A DNA stretch of 64,000 nucleotides, taken from Clostridiales bacterium mt11. GTDB lineage: Bacteria; Bacillota; Clostridia; Tissierellales; Tepidimicrobiaceae. Under the pieces are notes generated by a model. That model was not told where the DNA came from. It saw only the letters and a program-made list of their open reading frames with translations, and searched no databases. Shown here piece after piece: positions 42,367 to 50,018 of this stretch. Position 1 is the first letter of the stretch, and each line of letters begins with the position of its first letter. The stretch spans positions 694,538-758,537 of the forward strand of contig LN874947.1 of the NCBI GenBank assembly GCA_001282665.1. The letters are read 5' to 3'. A program made the position numbers and the translations under genes.

Positions 42367-42393
42367 GTGGTTTGGCGGGATAAACCCTCCCAC
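42367..42393 (-). promoter_or_regulatory. L1-type binding element before rplK
   Basis: On the minus strand GTGG (42390-42393) pairs with CCAC (42367-42370). Inside are GA, an inner GGG/CCC stem with a TTTAT loop, and GCCAAA. This is the same architecture as the element before rplA, with a slightly longer inner stem. It sits about 25 bases before the rplK ATG. Confidence 0.65.
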
Positions 42394-42411
42394 TATTAAT
42401 TAATCTATCTA

Positions 42412-42429
42412 AAAAGCTTATTAGCTTTT
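42412..42429 (-). terminator. Short hairpin after nusG
   Basis: AAAAGCT (42412-42418) and AGCTTTT (42423-42429) form a 7-bp stem followed on the minus strand by TTTTT. It is probably a weak terminator between nusG and rplK. Confidence 0.45.
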
Positions 42430-42439
42430 GTAAACAGCA

Positions 42440-42991
42440 CTACAACTTTTCAATCTGGTCAAAATCTAGTTCAACAAGAGTTTCCCTTCCAAACATAGAT
42501 ACAAATACTTTAACTTTCTTTTTCTCTAGATTGATGCTTTCAACAGTTCCCATGAAATTCTCAAAAGGTCCTGTTGTTACTTTAATAACATCTTTTTCTT
42601 TTAAATCTATGGATGGTAATGTTATATCTTGTACCCCTAAATCCTTAACTTCCTCGTCTGTCAATGGGACTGGCTTAGAGCCTGGTCCTACGAATCCTGT
42701 AACACCTCTTGTATTTCTTACTAGATACCATGATACATCGTTTATTATCATCTTTACAAGAACGTATCCAGGGAAAAGTTTTCTCTCTTTAACTTTCTTT
42801 TTCCCGCCTTTAGTGTCAATATATTCCTCAGTAGGTACTACTACTTCAAATATATCATCAATCATGCCTCTATTTTCCACCATTTTTTCAATATTGGCTT
42901 TTACTTTATTTTCATGACCTGAATAAGTATGGACCACATACCATTTGGCTTTCTTGGCCCTATCTACTCTGCTTTCAACCTTATCCGTCAT
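42440..42991 (-). CDS. nusG: Transcription elongation/pausing factor NusG
   Basis: Binds the RNA polymerase clamp. The NGN domain begins AKWYVVHTYSGHENKVKANI and contains KKVKERKLFPGYVLVKMIIN and LVRNTRGVTGFVGPG. The C-terminal KOW domain is VIKVTTGPFENFMGTVESIN. It has 183 residues. The only good ribosome binding site (GGAGGG at 43020-43025) is 28 bases before the ATG, with a hairpin in between and no alternative start codon in frame, which is unusual. Confidence 0.97.
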   Translation of the reverse strand: MTDKVESRVDRAKKAKWYVVHTYSGHENKVKANIEKMVENRGMIDDIFEVVVPTEEYIDTKGGKKKVKERKLFPGYVLVKMIINDVSWYLVRNTRGVTGFVGPGSKPVPLTDEEVKDLGVQDITLPSIDLKEKDVIKVTTGPFENFMGTVESINLEKKKVKVFVSMFGRETLVELDFDQIEKL

Positions 42992-43031
42992 ATGTTCAGG
43001 GACCCAAAATTCGGTCCTTCCCTCCTTCTTG

Positions 43032-43247
43032 TTACTTTATAATTAATGATAATACACGATGTATTCCTAAATCTAAAATCCAAACTACTACACCTACAAT
43101 TAAACTAATTAAAATAACTACACCAGTATAATTTACCAATTCCTTTTTGGTAGGCCAAATGACTTTTTTCATTTCAGCCTTAACCCCTTTAAAATATGTG
43201 TTTACTTTACCTTTTTTGGCACCGGTTTGAGCTGACATTAAACTCAC
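43032..43247 (-). CDS. secE: Preprotein translocase subunit SecE
   Basis: Single-spanning clamp subunit of the SecYEG channel, 71 residues. The amphipathic helix and conserved VKAEMKKVIWPTKKELVNYT motif precede one membrane segment (VVILISLIVGVVVWILDLGI). It lies between rpmG (21 bases) and nusG (40 bases), the standard position. Confidence 0.97.
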   Translation of the reverse strand: MSLMSAQTGAKKGKVNTYFKGVKAEMKKVIWPTKKELVNYTGVVILISLIVGVVVWILDLGIHRVLSLIIK

Positions 43248-43268
43248 ATCCTTACCTAGTTATTCTTA

Positions 43269-43418
43269 CTACTTTGTTTCCTTATGAACAGTATGGTTTT
43301 TGCAAAACTTACAATATTTTTTAAGCTCTATTCTTTCTGTGTTGTTTTTCTTATTTTTAGTTGATGTGTAATTTCTTTGTTTACAATCAGTACAAGCCAA
43401 GATGATTCTATCCCTCAT
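43269..43418 (-). CDS. rpmG: 50S ribosomal protein L33, zinc-binding form
   Basis: A 49-codon gene not longer than the family norm, starting with ATG at 43416-43418 behind GGGAGG and ending in TAG. The translation begins MRDRIILACTDCKQRNYTST and ends ELKKYCKFCKNHTVHKETK. The two C-x2-C pairs (CTDC, CKFC) bind zinc. It opens the rpmG-secE-nusG group, as in most Firmicutes. Confidence 0.96.
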   Translation of the reverse strand: MRDRIILACTDCKQRNYTSTKNKKNNTERIELKKYCKFCKNHTVHKETK

Positions 43419-43508
43419 TTACTACACCTCCCACATCAAAAAATATATATATTAAACTGCAGTCGCTTTCGGGTACAATAACCCATAATTAACTACATTA
43501 CTTAATAT

Positions 43509-43537
43509 AAATTATCACAAATTAAAAATTATGTCAA
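43509..43537 (-). promoter_or_regulatory. Promoter of rpmG-secE-nusG
   Basis: On the minus strand TTGACA (43532-43537) and TAATTT (43509-43514) are 17 bases apart. The flanking intergenic stretch holds no further gene. Confidence 0.75.
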
Positions 43538-43615
43538 TGAAAAAAATACAGCTCTCATAAGCTAATCTTTATAATTTTATCCAATTATTGACTGGATTAT
43601 CCCATTTAAAACCCT

Positions 43616-43647
43616 AAAAAAGACTAGGCCCAAAAGACCCAGTCTTT
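43616..43647 (-). terminator. Terminator after tuf copy 2
   Basis: AAAGACT (43619-43625) pairs with AGTCTTT (43641-43647), with a further GG/CC pairing inside and a run of six T on the minus strand. Confidence 0.88.
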
Positions 43648-43652
43648 CTCAA

Positions 43653-44846
43653 TTATGCAAGAATTTTAGTTACAACTCCAGAACCTACTGTTCTTCCACC
43701 TTCACGAATGGAGAATCTTAATCCTTCTTCTATAGCTATTGGTGTGATTAGTTCAATTGTAAATTTTGCATTGTCTCCTGGCATTACCATTTCTACTCCT
43801 TCAGCTAATTGGATATCTCCTGTTACGTCTGTTGTTCTAAAGTAGAATTGTGGTCTATAGCCATTGAAGAATGGAGTATGTCTTCCACCTTCTTCTTTTG
43901 TTAGTACATATACTTCTGCTTCAAATTTTGTATGTGGGGTTATACTTCCTGGTTTTGCTAATACTTGCCCTCTTTCGATTTCTGTTCTTTGTACTCCTCT
44001 TAATAATGCTCCTATATTATCTCCCGCTTGAGCTTCATCTAGGATCTTTCTAAACATTTCTACTCCTGTTACTACTACGCTTCTTGATGCTTCCATCATT
44101 CCTACTATTTCTACGTTGTCTCCTGTTTTTACTACTCCTCTTTCTACTCTTCCTGTTGCTACTGTTCCTCTTCCTGTTATACTGAATACGTCTTCTACTG
44201 GCATCAAGAATGGTTTGTCTGTATCTCTTTCTGGCGCTGGAATATCTTTATCTACTGCTTCCATCAATTCTACTATCTTATCTCCCCATGGTCCGTCTGG
44301 TTCTTCTATTGCTTTTAATGCTGATCCTACTATTATGCTTGTGTTATCTCCATCGAAGTCATATTCTGATAATAGTTCTCTTACTTCCATTTCTACTAAT
44401 TCTATTAATTCGTCGTCATCTACCATGTCTGCTTTGTTTAAGAATACTACTATCTTTGGTACTCCAACGTTTCTTGATAACAATATATGTTCTCTTGTTT
44501 GTGGCATTGGTCCGTCTGCTGCTGATACTACTAATATTGCTCCGTCCATTTGTGCTGCTCCTGTTATCATGTTCTTTACATAGTCAGCATGGCCTGGGCA
44601 GTCTACGTGTGCGTAGTGACGGTTTGCTGTCTCATATTCTACGTGAGATGTTGATATTGTTATTCCTCTTTCTCTTTCTTCTGGTGCTTTATCTATGTTG
44701 TCATAGCTCATTATTTGACCTGAGCCAAATCTCTTGTTTAATACTGATGTTATTGCTGCTGTTAATGTTGTTTTACCATGGTCTACGTGACCTATTGTTC
44801 CTATATTTACGTGTGGTTTGGTTCTCTCAAAATGCGCTTTACCCAT
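43653..44846 (-). CDS. tuf: Elongation factor Tu, copy 2
   Basis: Second gene for EF-Tu, 397 residues, identical in protein to the copy at 27725-28918 and differing in DNA by one synonymous base (43683). The identity stops sharply at both ends of the gene: the 5' untranslated bases and the terminators differ. This copy is transcribed with tRNA-Thr from its own promoter, so EF-Tu supply is not tied only to the str operon. Confidence 0.98.
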   Translation of the reverse strand: MGKAHFERTKPHVNIGTIGHVDHGKTTLTAAITSVLNKRFGSGQIMSYDNIDKAPEERERGITISTSHVEYETANRHYAHVDCPGHADYVKNMITGAAQMDGAILVVSAADGPMPQTREHILLSRNVGVPKIVVFLNKADMVDDDELIELVEMEVRELLSEYDFDGDNTSIIVGSALKAIEEPDGPWGDKIVELMEAVDKDIPAPERDTDKPFLMPVEDVFSITGRGTVATGRVERGVVKTGDNVEIVGMMEASRSVVVTGVEMFRKILDEAQAGDNIGALLRGVQRTEIERGQVLAKPGSITPHTKFEAEVYVLTKEEGGRHTPFFNGYRPQFYFRTTDVTGDIQLAEGVEMVMPGDNAKFTIELITPIAIEEGLRFSIREGGRTVGSGVVTKILA

Positions 44847-44923
44847 TTCTTTATTCCTCCTTAATAATATAAATAGTCAAAATATAAGAAAACTCTTCCG
44901 GGTGTTTCTTTTTATTATTATTT

Positions 44924-44999
44924 TGGAGCCCATGACCGGACTTGAACCGGTGACCTCTTGCTTACCATGCAAGTGCTCTACCTGCTGAGCTACATGGGC
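44924..44999 (-). tRNA. tRNA-Thr (anticodon GGT)
   Basis: A 76-base cloverleaf on the minus strand. Acceptor GCCCATG pairs with CATGGGC, the D stem is GCTC/GAGC, and the anticodon arm is CTTGC-ATGGTAA-GCAAG with GGT at the centre. The T arm is ACCGG-TTCAAGT-CCGGT. Discriminator T and CCA are encoded. It lies 77 bases upstream of tuf copy 2, a common pairing in bacteria. Confidence 0.97.
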
Positions 45000-45019
45000 A
45001 TTTAAAACCACTGTAACAT

Positions 45020-45048
45020 ATTTTACTACCAAGATATTTTATTGTCAA
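45020..45048 (-). promoter_or_regulatory. Promoter of tRNA-Thr and tuf copy 2
   Basis: On the minus strand TTGACA (45043-45048) and TAAAAT (45020-45025) are 17 bases apart, 20 bases before the tRNA. No terminator is seen between the tRNA and tuf, so they should be co-transcribed and processed. Confidence 0.85.
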
Positions 45049-45060
45049 TAGTTATATGGA

Positions 45061-45705
45061 TTATTCTTTTAATTCCAAATATCTTTCCAGTTTGCGTTTA
45101 ACCCTCTGCAGAGCATTATCAATGCTTTTAACATGTCTATCTAATTCCTCCGCTATTTCTTGATAGGATTTTCCATCTAAGTATGCCATAAGTACTTCCC
45201 ATTCTAAATCGCTTAGAAGTTCAATTATTTTACTTTCCATAGAGTATAGTTCTTCACTGCTTATAATCAATTCTTCTGGATCCGTAATCTTAGCACCAGA
45301 TATAACGTCTAATAGTGTTCTATCCGATTCCTCATCATATATAGGTTTATTTAAAGATACATATGAGTTTAAAGGTATATGCTTCTGTCTCGTGGCAGTT
45401 TTTATTGCAGTTATTATTTGTCTTGTAATGCAAAGTTCTGCAAAAGCTTTAAAAGAAGTAAGCTTGTCCCTATTGTAGTCACGAATAGCTTTATAAAGCC
45501 CTATCATTCCTTCTTGAATAATATCCTCTTTATCCGCCCCTATTAAAAAATAAGATCTTGCTTTTACTTTAACAAAATTTTTATATTTGGTTATTAAATA
45601 TTCCAATGCTTGAGGATCCCCAGATTTTGCTTCTTCTACAATATCTTCATCCTCCATATCAATATAAACAGCCATATCTAACTCACTATATAATCCTAAT
45701 CCCAC
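45061..45705 (-). CDS. sigH: RNA polymerase sigma-H factor
   Basis: Sigma-70 family factor that starts sporulation and transition-phase gene expression. Region 2 shows ALEYLITKYKNFVKVKARSY and DKEDIIQEGMIGLYKAIRDY, the core-binding and -10 recognition segments. Region 4 is LEWEVLMAYLDGKSYQEIAE with DRHVKSIDNALQRVKRKLE. The frame opens with TTG at 45708, but the GTG at 45705 has 7-base spacing from GGAGGGG; this gives 214 residues. Its place upstream of rpmG-secE-nusG and after yacP is the Firmicutes norm. Confidence 0.95.
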   Translation of the reverse strand: MGLGLYSELDMAVYIDMEDEDIVEEAKSGDPQALEYLITKYKNFVKVKARSYFLIGADKEDIIQEGMIGLYKAIRDYNRDKLTSFKAFAELCITRQIITAIKTATRQKHIPLNSYVSLNKPIYDEESDRTLLDVISGAKITDPEELIISSEELYSMESKIIELLSDLEWEVLMAYLDGKSYQEIAEELDRHVKSIDNALQRVKRKLERYLELKE

Positions 45706-45756
45706 CAATAATCCCCTCCAGAATTATGTTTGAAAGACAGATCCATAATTAACTAA

Positions 45757-45785
45757 ATTATAATTAAATAAGATACAATAGTCAA
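45757..45785 (-). promoter_or_regulatory. Promoter of sigH
   Basis: On the minus strand TTGACT (45780-45785) and TATAAT (45757-45762) are 17 bases apart, immediately after the yacP stop codon. A vegetative promoter would give basal sigma-H; further control is not visible. Confidence 0.8.
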
Positions 45786-45786
45786 G

Positions 45787-46320
45787 CTATTCCTTATTTT
45801 TCCCCCACTTATTAAGTTTTTTTAGTGTTTCCTCATCAAGTCTTCCCATTAGCAAATCATTTTTTACATTTTCATTTTTTCTTTTTTGTTTCATTAGCCT
45901 TTTATTGTTTAATACTTCAACCTCTAGTTCCCTTGCAGATATCCTCGTGCCACCTCTGCCTAAAATTATTTGTTGTTCCATCCAATCAGAAGTAGCAACC
46001 CTTACTCGTTCAATTCTGCCAATATCGTTTAACCATCTTTCAATATACTGATCCGCAGTCTCACTTTCCCTTGTATAGACGACTTCTACCCCTTTAATGG
46101 TTTCATGTTTACCGCTATTCCCTTTAACTAAATGAGCATCAAATACCACTATAGTTTTAATTCCCGAATAATGTTGATATTCTGCCATTATTTCTATTAA
46201 TTCTTCCCTAGCTACCTCCAAATTCAAATTACTTAATTCTCTTAGGTTACTCCAAGAGTTAATAATATTGTAGCCATCTACAAAAAGGTATTCTTTAGCC
46301 TTTTTAGTTTTTCTTACCAT
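45787..46320 (-). CDS. yacP: NYN-domain ribonuclease, YacP/Rae1 family
   Basis: Protein of 177 residues with a PIN-like NYN fold. Acidic residues sit in LFVDGYNIINSW, VVFDAHLV and the ATSDWMEQ segment. In Bacillus the homologue (Rae1) is a ribosome-associated endonuclease that cleaves mRNA in the A site; the same role is likely here. It overlaps rlmB by 17 bases and ends a translation-related operon. Confidence 0.85.
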   Translation of the reverse strand: MVRKTKKAKEYLFVDGYNIINSWSNLRELSNLNLEVAREELIEIMAEYQHYSGIKTIVVFDAHLVKGNSGKHETIKGVEVVYTRESETADQYIERWLNDIGRIERVRVATSDWMEQQIILGRGGTRISARELEVEVLNNKRLMKQKRKNENVKNDLLMGRLDEETLKKLNKWGKNKE

Positions 46321-47050
46321 GGTTTTGTCTTACCACTTCATAAATTAGTATTGAGGTAGCATTTGAGGCATTAAGAGATGTAATCCTTCCAAACATAGGA
46401 ATTTTCAATAAGAAGTCACATTTTTCCTTTACAAGTCTTGACATTCCTTTGCCTTCACTTCCTATTACCAATGCAATAGGCCCGTTTAACTCCGTATTAA
46501 AATAATAATCTTGTCCATCCATATCTGCTCCATATATCCATAGACCTTTTCCCTTCAATTCATCTATTGTATCCGATATATTGTTTACTTTAGCTATAAG
46601 CATATGCTCAACTGCTCCTGCTGAACTCTTATAAACAGTCTGAGTTACATGAGCCGACCTCCTCTTAGGTATGATTATGCCATGGACTCCACCACATTCA
46701 GCCGTTCTAATGATAGCTCCTAAATTATGAGGATCTTCAATGCCATCAAGAATTAACAAAAATGGTGGTCTATTTGATTCCTTTGCCTTTTCTAAAATAT
46801 CATCTATTGAAGAATAGATATAAGAAGTAACTAATGCTGCCACTCCTTGATGGGCACTTCCTTCAGATATTTGGTCTAATTTGTTTCTATTTACTTCTTG
46901 TATGATTATATTTCTATCCTTAGCTATACCTATAATCTTATTTATAGAACCTTTCAATTCTCCCCTTATAACGAAAAGCTTTTCTATTTCCTTCTCTGAT
47001 TTCAGTACCTCTAATACAGGATTTCTTCCAACTATATATTGCTCTTTCAT
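46304..47050 (-). CDS. rlmB: 23S rRNA (guanosine-2'-O-)-methyltransferase RlmB-type
   Basis: SpoU (trefoil-knot) methyltransferase of 248 residues. The N-terminal substrate-binding domain YIVGRNPVLEVLKSEKEIEK is followed by the three SpoU motifs: LILDGIEDPHNLGAIIRTAE, ALVIGSEGKGMSRLV and IPMFGRITSLNASNATSILI. Related enzymes modify G2251 of 23S rRNA. The exact target in Firmicutes varies among paralogues. Located 29 bases after thyX. Confidence 0.9.
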   Translation of the reverse strand: MKEQYIVGRNPVLEVLKSEKEIEKLFVIRGELKGSINKIIGIAKDRNIIIQEVNRNKLDQISEGSAHQGVAALVTSYIYSSIDDILEKAKESNRPPFLLILDGIEDPHNLGAIIRTAECGGVHGIIIPKRRSAHVTQTVYKSSAGAVEHMLIAKVNNISDTIDELKGKGLWIYGADMDGQDYYFNTELNGPIALVIGSEGKGMSRLVKEKCDFLLKIPMFGRITSLNASNATSILIYEVVRQNHGKKN

Positions 47051-47079
47051 ATTCCATTCCCACTTTCTATATTCTATGT

Positions 47080-47838
47080 TTATAGATTGTCAAACCTATT
47101 TCTAACTTCCACTATCTTTCCACAAGTCATTCTACCCTCTGGACAAGGTTCTTTTAAGCAAGCAGGTCCAGCATTCTTAAATAAGGTAGGATATACTCCT
47201 TTAACCATCTTCAGCATTTCTGTTGCTAACTCTCTTATTTCCCATTGAGCTCTATTACAACATCTTAATTTAAAAAAATTTAATAGGGTTCTAGCATTCA
47301 TAGTAAAAACTATTTTGGTCTCACAAGCATTAGGGAATACATATCTAGCATCTTCTATAGCCTGTTTTTCAGACTTTTGCCTTGCTTGGGCTTCTTCCAT
47401 TCCTTGACTCATATATTCATTAAAATGTTTTTTAAATAAAACATCGGTTATTTTATTATAGTATTCTTGATCTTTTTCCATAGCTTCAATAAACAATCTT
47501 TTAGCTTTTTCATCTTCTGCAATAGAAGGAGGTATAATATATTCAAATTGCTCTAATTTTACATATCTTTGTGATTGCTGTGAATAGGAAGCTATTCTAT
47601 GTCTTACCAATTGATGAGTTAAAACTCGTGAAATTCCCTCAACTCCAAAAGTGAAGCTTACGTGTTCTATGGTGGACTCATGACCTAAATTCATTAACAT
47701 ATCTAAAAACTTGTCCGTACTTTCTCCATCTAACCTTTCTTCTATACGACCAATCCCTACAGGAGAATAACACAATTTAGCCGCAGAGGCAATTAGCTTT
47801 TCTCCATCGGGTGTATACCTTAATAATTCAACCTTCAA
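47080..47838 (-). CDS. thyX: Flavin-dependent thymidylate synthase
   Basis: Makes dTMP from dUMP using FAD, NADPH and methylene-THF. The ThyX signature RHRIASYSQQSQRY (RHRxxSxxxxSxRY) is intact. ARTLLNFFKLRCCNRAQWEI is the second conserved block. It has 252 residues. It uses methylene-THF of the kind produced by the gcv system in this same window. Its place between mrnC and rlmB is common in Clostridia. Confidence 0.95.
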   Translation of the reverse strand: MKVELLRYTPDGEKLIASAAKLCYSPVGIGRIEERLDGESTDKFLDMLMNLGHESTIEHVSFTFGVEGISRVLTHQLVRHRIASYSQQSQRYVKLEQFEYIIPPSIAEDEKAKRLFIEAMEKDQEYYNKITDVLFKKHFNEYMSQGMEEAQARQKSEKQAIEDARYVFPNACETKIVFTMNARTLLNFFKLRCCNRAQWEIRELATEMLKMVKGVYPTLFKNAGPACLKEPCPEGRMTCGKIVEVRNRFDNL

Positions 47839-47857
47839 AATTTTTCCCCCTTTTTCA

Positions 47858-48289
47858 TCAGTTATCTATTGAAAGATTAACTATTTTTTCAAATAGCTCT
47901 TCCATCCTCTCATCTTTCCCAGTTAAGTATAAATACCCCATTAAAGATTCAAAGCCAGTAGCGTATTTATAATCAATTAGTTCTGCATTCTTGGGCATAG
48001 AATTTGTCTTTGCGTTTCTTCCGCGCCTAACTAAATCCTTTTCTTCTTCTGTCAAAGCATCCTCTAATGCATGGATAATGTCTGATTGGGATTTTGCCTT
48101 AACATATTGAGTAGTCTCATTATGCAGCTTTTTAACTGGCATAGAGCTATCTAAAAGATAAGTCCTAATAAATAATTCGTATACTGCATCTCCTATATAG
48201 GCTAATTGAAGGGGAGAAAGCATCTTTATATCCTCCCCGTTTAGACTTTTATTTATATTTCTAAATAAGTTGTTATATTCTTTTTCCAT
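47858..48289 (-). CDS. mrnC: Mini-ribonuclease III
   Basis: RNase III domain without a double-stranded RNA-binding domain; in Bacillus it matures the ends of 23S rRNA. The 143 residues contain LSPLQLAYIGDAVYELFIRT with the catalytic Asp in GDAVYE, and later ATGFESLMGYLYLTGKDERM with the second acidic cluster. It lies 3 bases after cysS, implying coupled translation. Confidence 0.93.
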   Translation of the reverse strand: MEKEYNNLFRNINKSLNGEDIKMLSPLQLAYIGDAVYELFIRTYLLDSSMPVKKLHNETTQYVKAKSQSDIIHALEDALTEEEKDLVRRGRNAKTNSMPKNAELIDYKYATGFESLMGYLYLTGKDERMEELFEKIVNLSIDN

Positions 48290-48292
48290 AAG

Positions 48293-49690
48293 CTATATTC
48301 TCTTCCATTTCACTCCTTCTTGAGTATCTTCAAGTACAATTCCCTTTTTATTTAATTCATCTCTAATTTCATCTGCTAGTTTATAATTCTTATCTTTTCT
48401 TGCTTGAGTCCTCTTTTCAATTAATTTAAGTATTTCTTCCTCTAAAAGTTCTTCTTTTCTAGATAGAATACCCAATATATTGGATAATTCAATTAAAATT
48501 TCATAGGTATATTGTATCATAAATTTAGGTGTATTTTCATTAAAGTTGGTATTAGCAAATTTAACTATCTCAAACAAACTAGCTATTGCATCTGCTGTAT
48601 TTAAGTCGTCTTCCATACTCTTTATAAAATAAGACTTATATTTGTCTATTTCCTTTAATTTTTCTTTTTCCGCTTCATCTAATTCTTTATCCAATGCCTT
48701 ATCCAATAAATACTCTAAATTACTCTTGCCATTATATAGTCTTTCCAATCCATTTTTTAACTGTCCCATTACATCTCTACTGAAATTTATGGGATTTCTA
48801 TAATGAACCGATAATAAGAAAAACCTTAAAACCTCTAAATCAAATTCTTTAGAAATATCTTTTACTGTAAAGAAATTACCTAATGATTTAGACATCTTTT
48901 GATTATCTATAGTCAACATACCATTGTGAAGCCAATAATTAGCAAATGGTTTTTCCGTTAGGGTTTCAGATTGAGCAATTTCATTTTCATGATGAGGAAA
49001 TTGTAAATCTTCTCCTCCAGCATGGATGTCTATAGTATCCCCTAAAATGGATTTAGCCATAACAGAACATTCAATATGCCATCCAGGTCTTCCCTTACCC
49101 CAAGGGCTATCCCAAGAGGGTTCTCCTTCCTTAGCCTTTTTCCATAACGCAAAATCCATAGGATTTCTTTTTTCCTCATTGATGTCCACCCTAGCTCCAG
49201 ATATTAAATCCTCTATATTCTTCTTAGATAGTTTTCCATAATCCTTTGCAATTTCTATATTAAAGTACACATTACCATCTACATTATAAGCCGCTCCTTT
49301 ATCTATTAACCCCTCTATAAATTCAATCATGTTTTTGATAAATTCCGTAGCTTTTGGATGTATTGTATTTTCTTCATACACATTTAAAGCTTTTGCACTT
49401 TCCATATAGGCATCTATATATTTTTCTGATATGTCCTTTACCGTTACTCTTTCTGTATTGGCCTTTTTTATAATCTTATCATCTACATCGGTAAAGTTTA
49501 CAACATATTTTACATCATAGCCTTTGTATATAAAAAACCTTCTTAAAGTATCAAATACTACCATAGGTCTAGCATTTCCCACGTGAATATAATCATATAC
49601 AGTAGGACCACATACATACATGGTTACCTCATTATCTTTAATAGGTTTGAATTCTTCTTTTTTCCTTGTTAAAGTGTTATATAATTTCAT
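48293..49690 (-). CDS. cysS: Cysteinyl-tRNA synthetase
   Basis: Class I synthetase of 465 residues. Zinc ligand Cys is in VTMYVCGPTVYDYIHVGNAR, which also holds the HIGH-type motif HVGN. The GWHIECSVM segment gives the second zinc Cys, HHENEIAQ the zinc His, and the catalytic lysine loop is MSKSLGNFF. It is the first gene of cysS-mrnC-thyX-rlmB-yacP and is preceded by a T-box leader reading Cys. Confidence 0.97.
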   Translation of the reverse strand: MKLYNTLTRKKEEFKPIKDNEVTMYVCGPTVYDYIHVGNARPMVVFDTLRRFFIYKGYDVKYVVNFTDVDDKIIKKANTERVTVKDISEKYIDAYMESAKALNVYEENTIHPKATEFIKNMIEFIEGLIDKGAAYNVDGNVYFNIEIAKDYGKLSKKNIEDLISGARVDINEEKRNPMDFALWKKAKEGEPSWDSPWGKGRPGWHIECSVMAKSILGDTIDIHAGGEDLQFPHHENEIAQSETLTEKPFANYWLHNGMLTIDNQKMSKSLGNFFTVKDISKEFDLEVLRFFLLSVHYRNPINFSRDVMGQLKNGLERLYNGKSNLEYLLDKALDKELDEAEKEKLKEIDKYKSYFIKSMEDDLNTADAIASLFEIVKFANTNFNENTPKFMIQYTYEILIELSNILGILSRKEELLEEEILKLIEKRTQARKDKNYKLADEIRDELNKKGIVLEDTQEGVKWKRI

Positions 49691-49710
49691 TAAAATCCTC
49701 CCCTCCTATT

Positions 49711-49730
49711 CAATGGACAATTGACAATTG
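49711..49730. repeat. Short intergenic repeat, copy 2
   Basis: CAATGGACAATTGACAATTG lies between the T-box terminator and the cysS ribosome binding site. Its first 16 bases match the repeat upstream of ecfA1 (12459-12474). Confidence 0.55.
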
Positions 49731-49731
49731 T

Positions 49732-49978
49732 AAAAAAACCGCCTCTATATTAAAGAGACGGTTGATCCGCGGTTCCACTCTATTTGGTATAACCCAGCTT
49801 ATTACGTATAACGTCGTAACACGTCTTACCTTACTAAAATCATTCAGATAATAAGTTCAAAGGTGCACTTCAACTTTAACTTAGCCTTAGAGTTTCTCTC
49901 AGCCTGTGAAAACTCTTCTCTTTAAGGACGATAAAGTTTACTTCTCCTTATCACTACTTTTAATTATTGAATTATTTA
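49732..49978 (-). promoter_or_regulatory. T-box leader for the cysS operon (Cys specifier)
   Basis: On the minus strand the T-box core AGAGTGGAACCGCGG is at about 49767-49781. Stem I elements include GGCTGAGAGAAACTC and the candidate specifier loop GAAGTGCACC, in which TGC is a Cys codon. The terminator AACCGTCTCT with AGAGGCGGTT (49737-49763) ends in a T run. Uncharged tRNA-Cys would stabilise the antiterminator and turn the operon on. The leader fills most of the 328-base gap between cysS and gltX. Confidence 0.93.
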
Positions 49979-49983
49979 TATTA

Positions 49984-50012
49984 ATTTTACATTAATCTCA
50001 TATTAGGTTCAA
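49984..50012 (-). promoter_or_regulatory. Promoter of the cysS T-box operon
   Basis: On the minus strand TTGAAC (50007-50012) and TAAAAT (49984-49989) are 17 bases apart, just after the gltX stop codon. Confidence 0.75.
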
Positions 50013-50018
50013 GTTAAT

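Noticed and set aside
42367..42393. Possible terminator before rplK
   Set aside because: There is no T run, and the fold matches the element before rplA, so a protein-binding site is the better reading.
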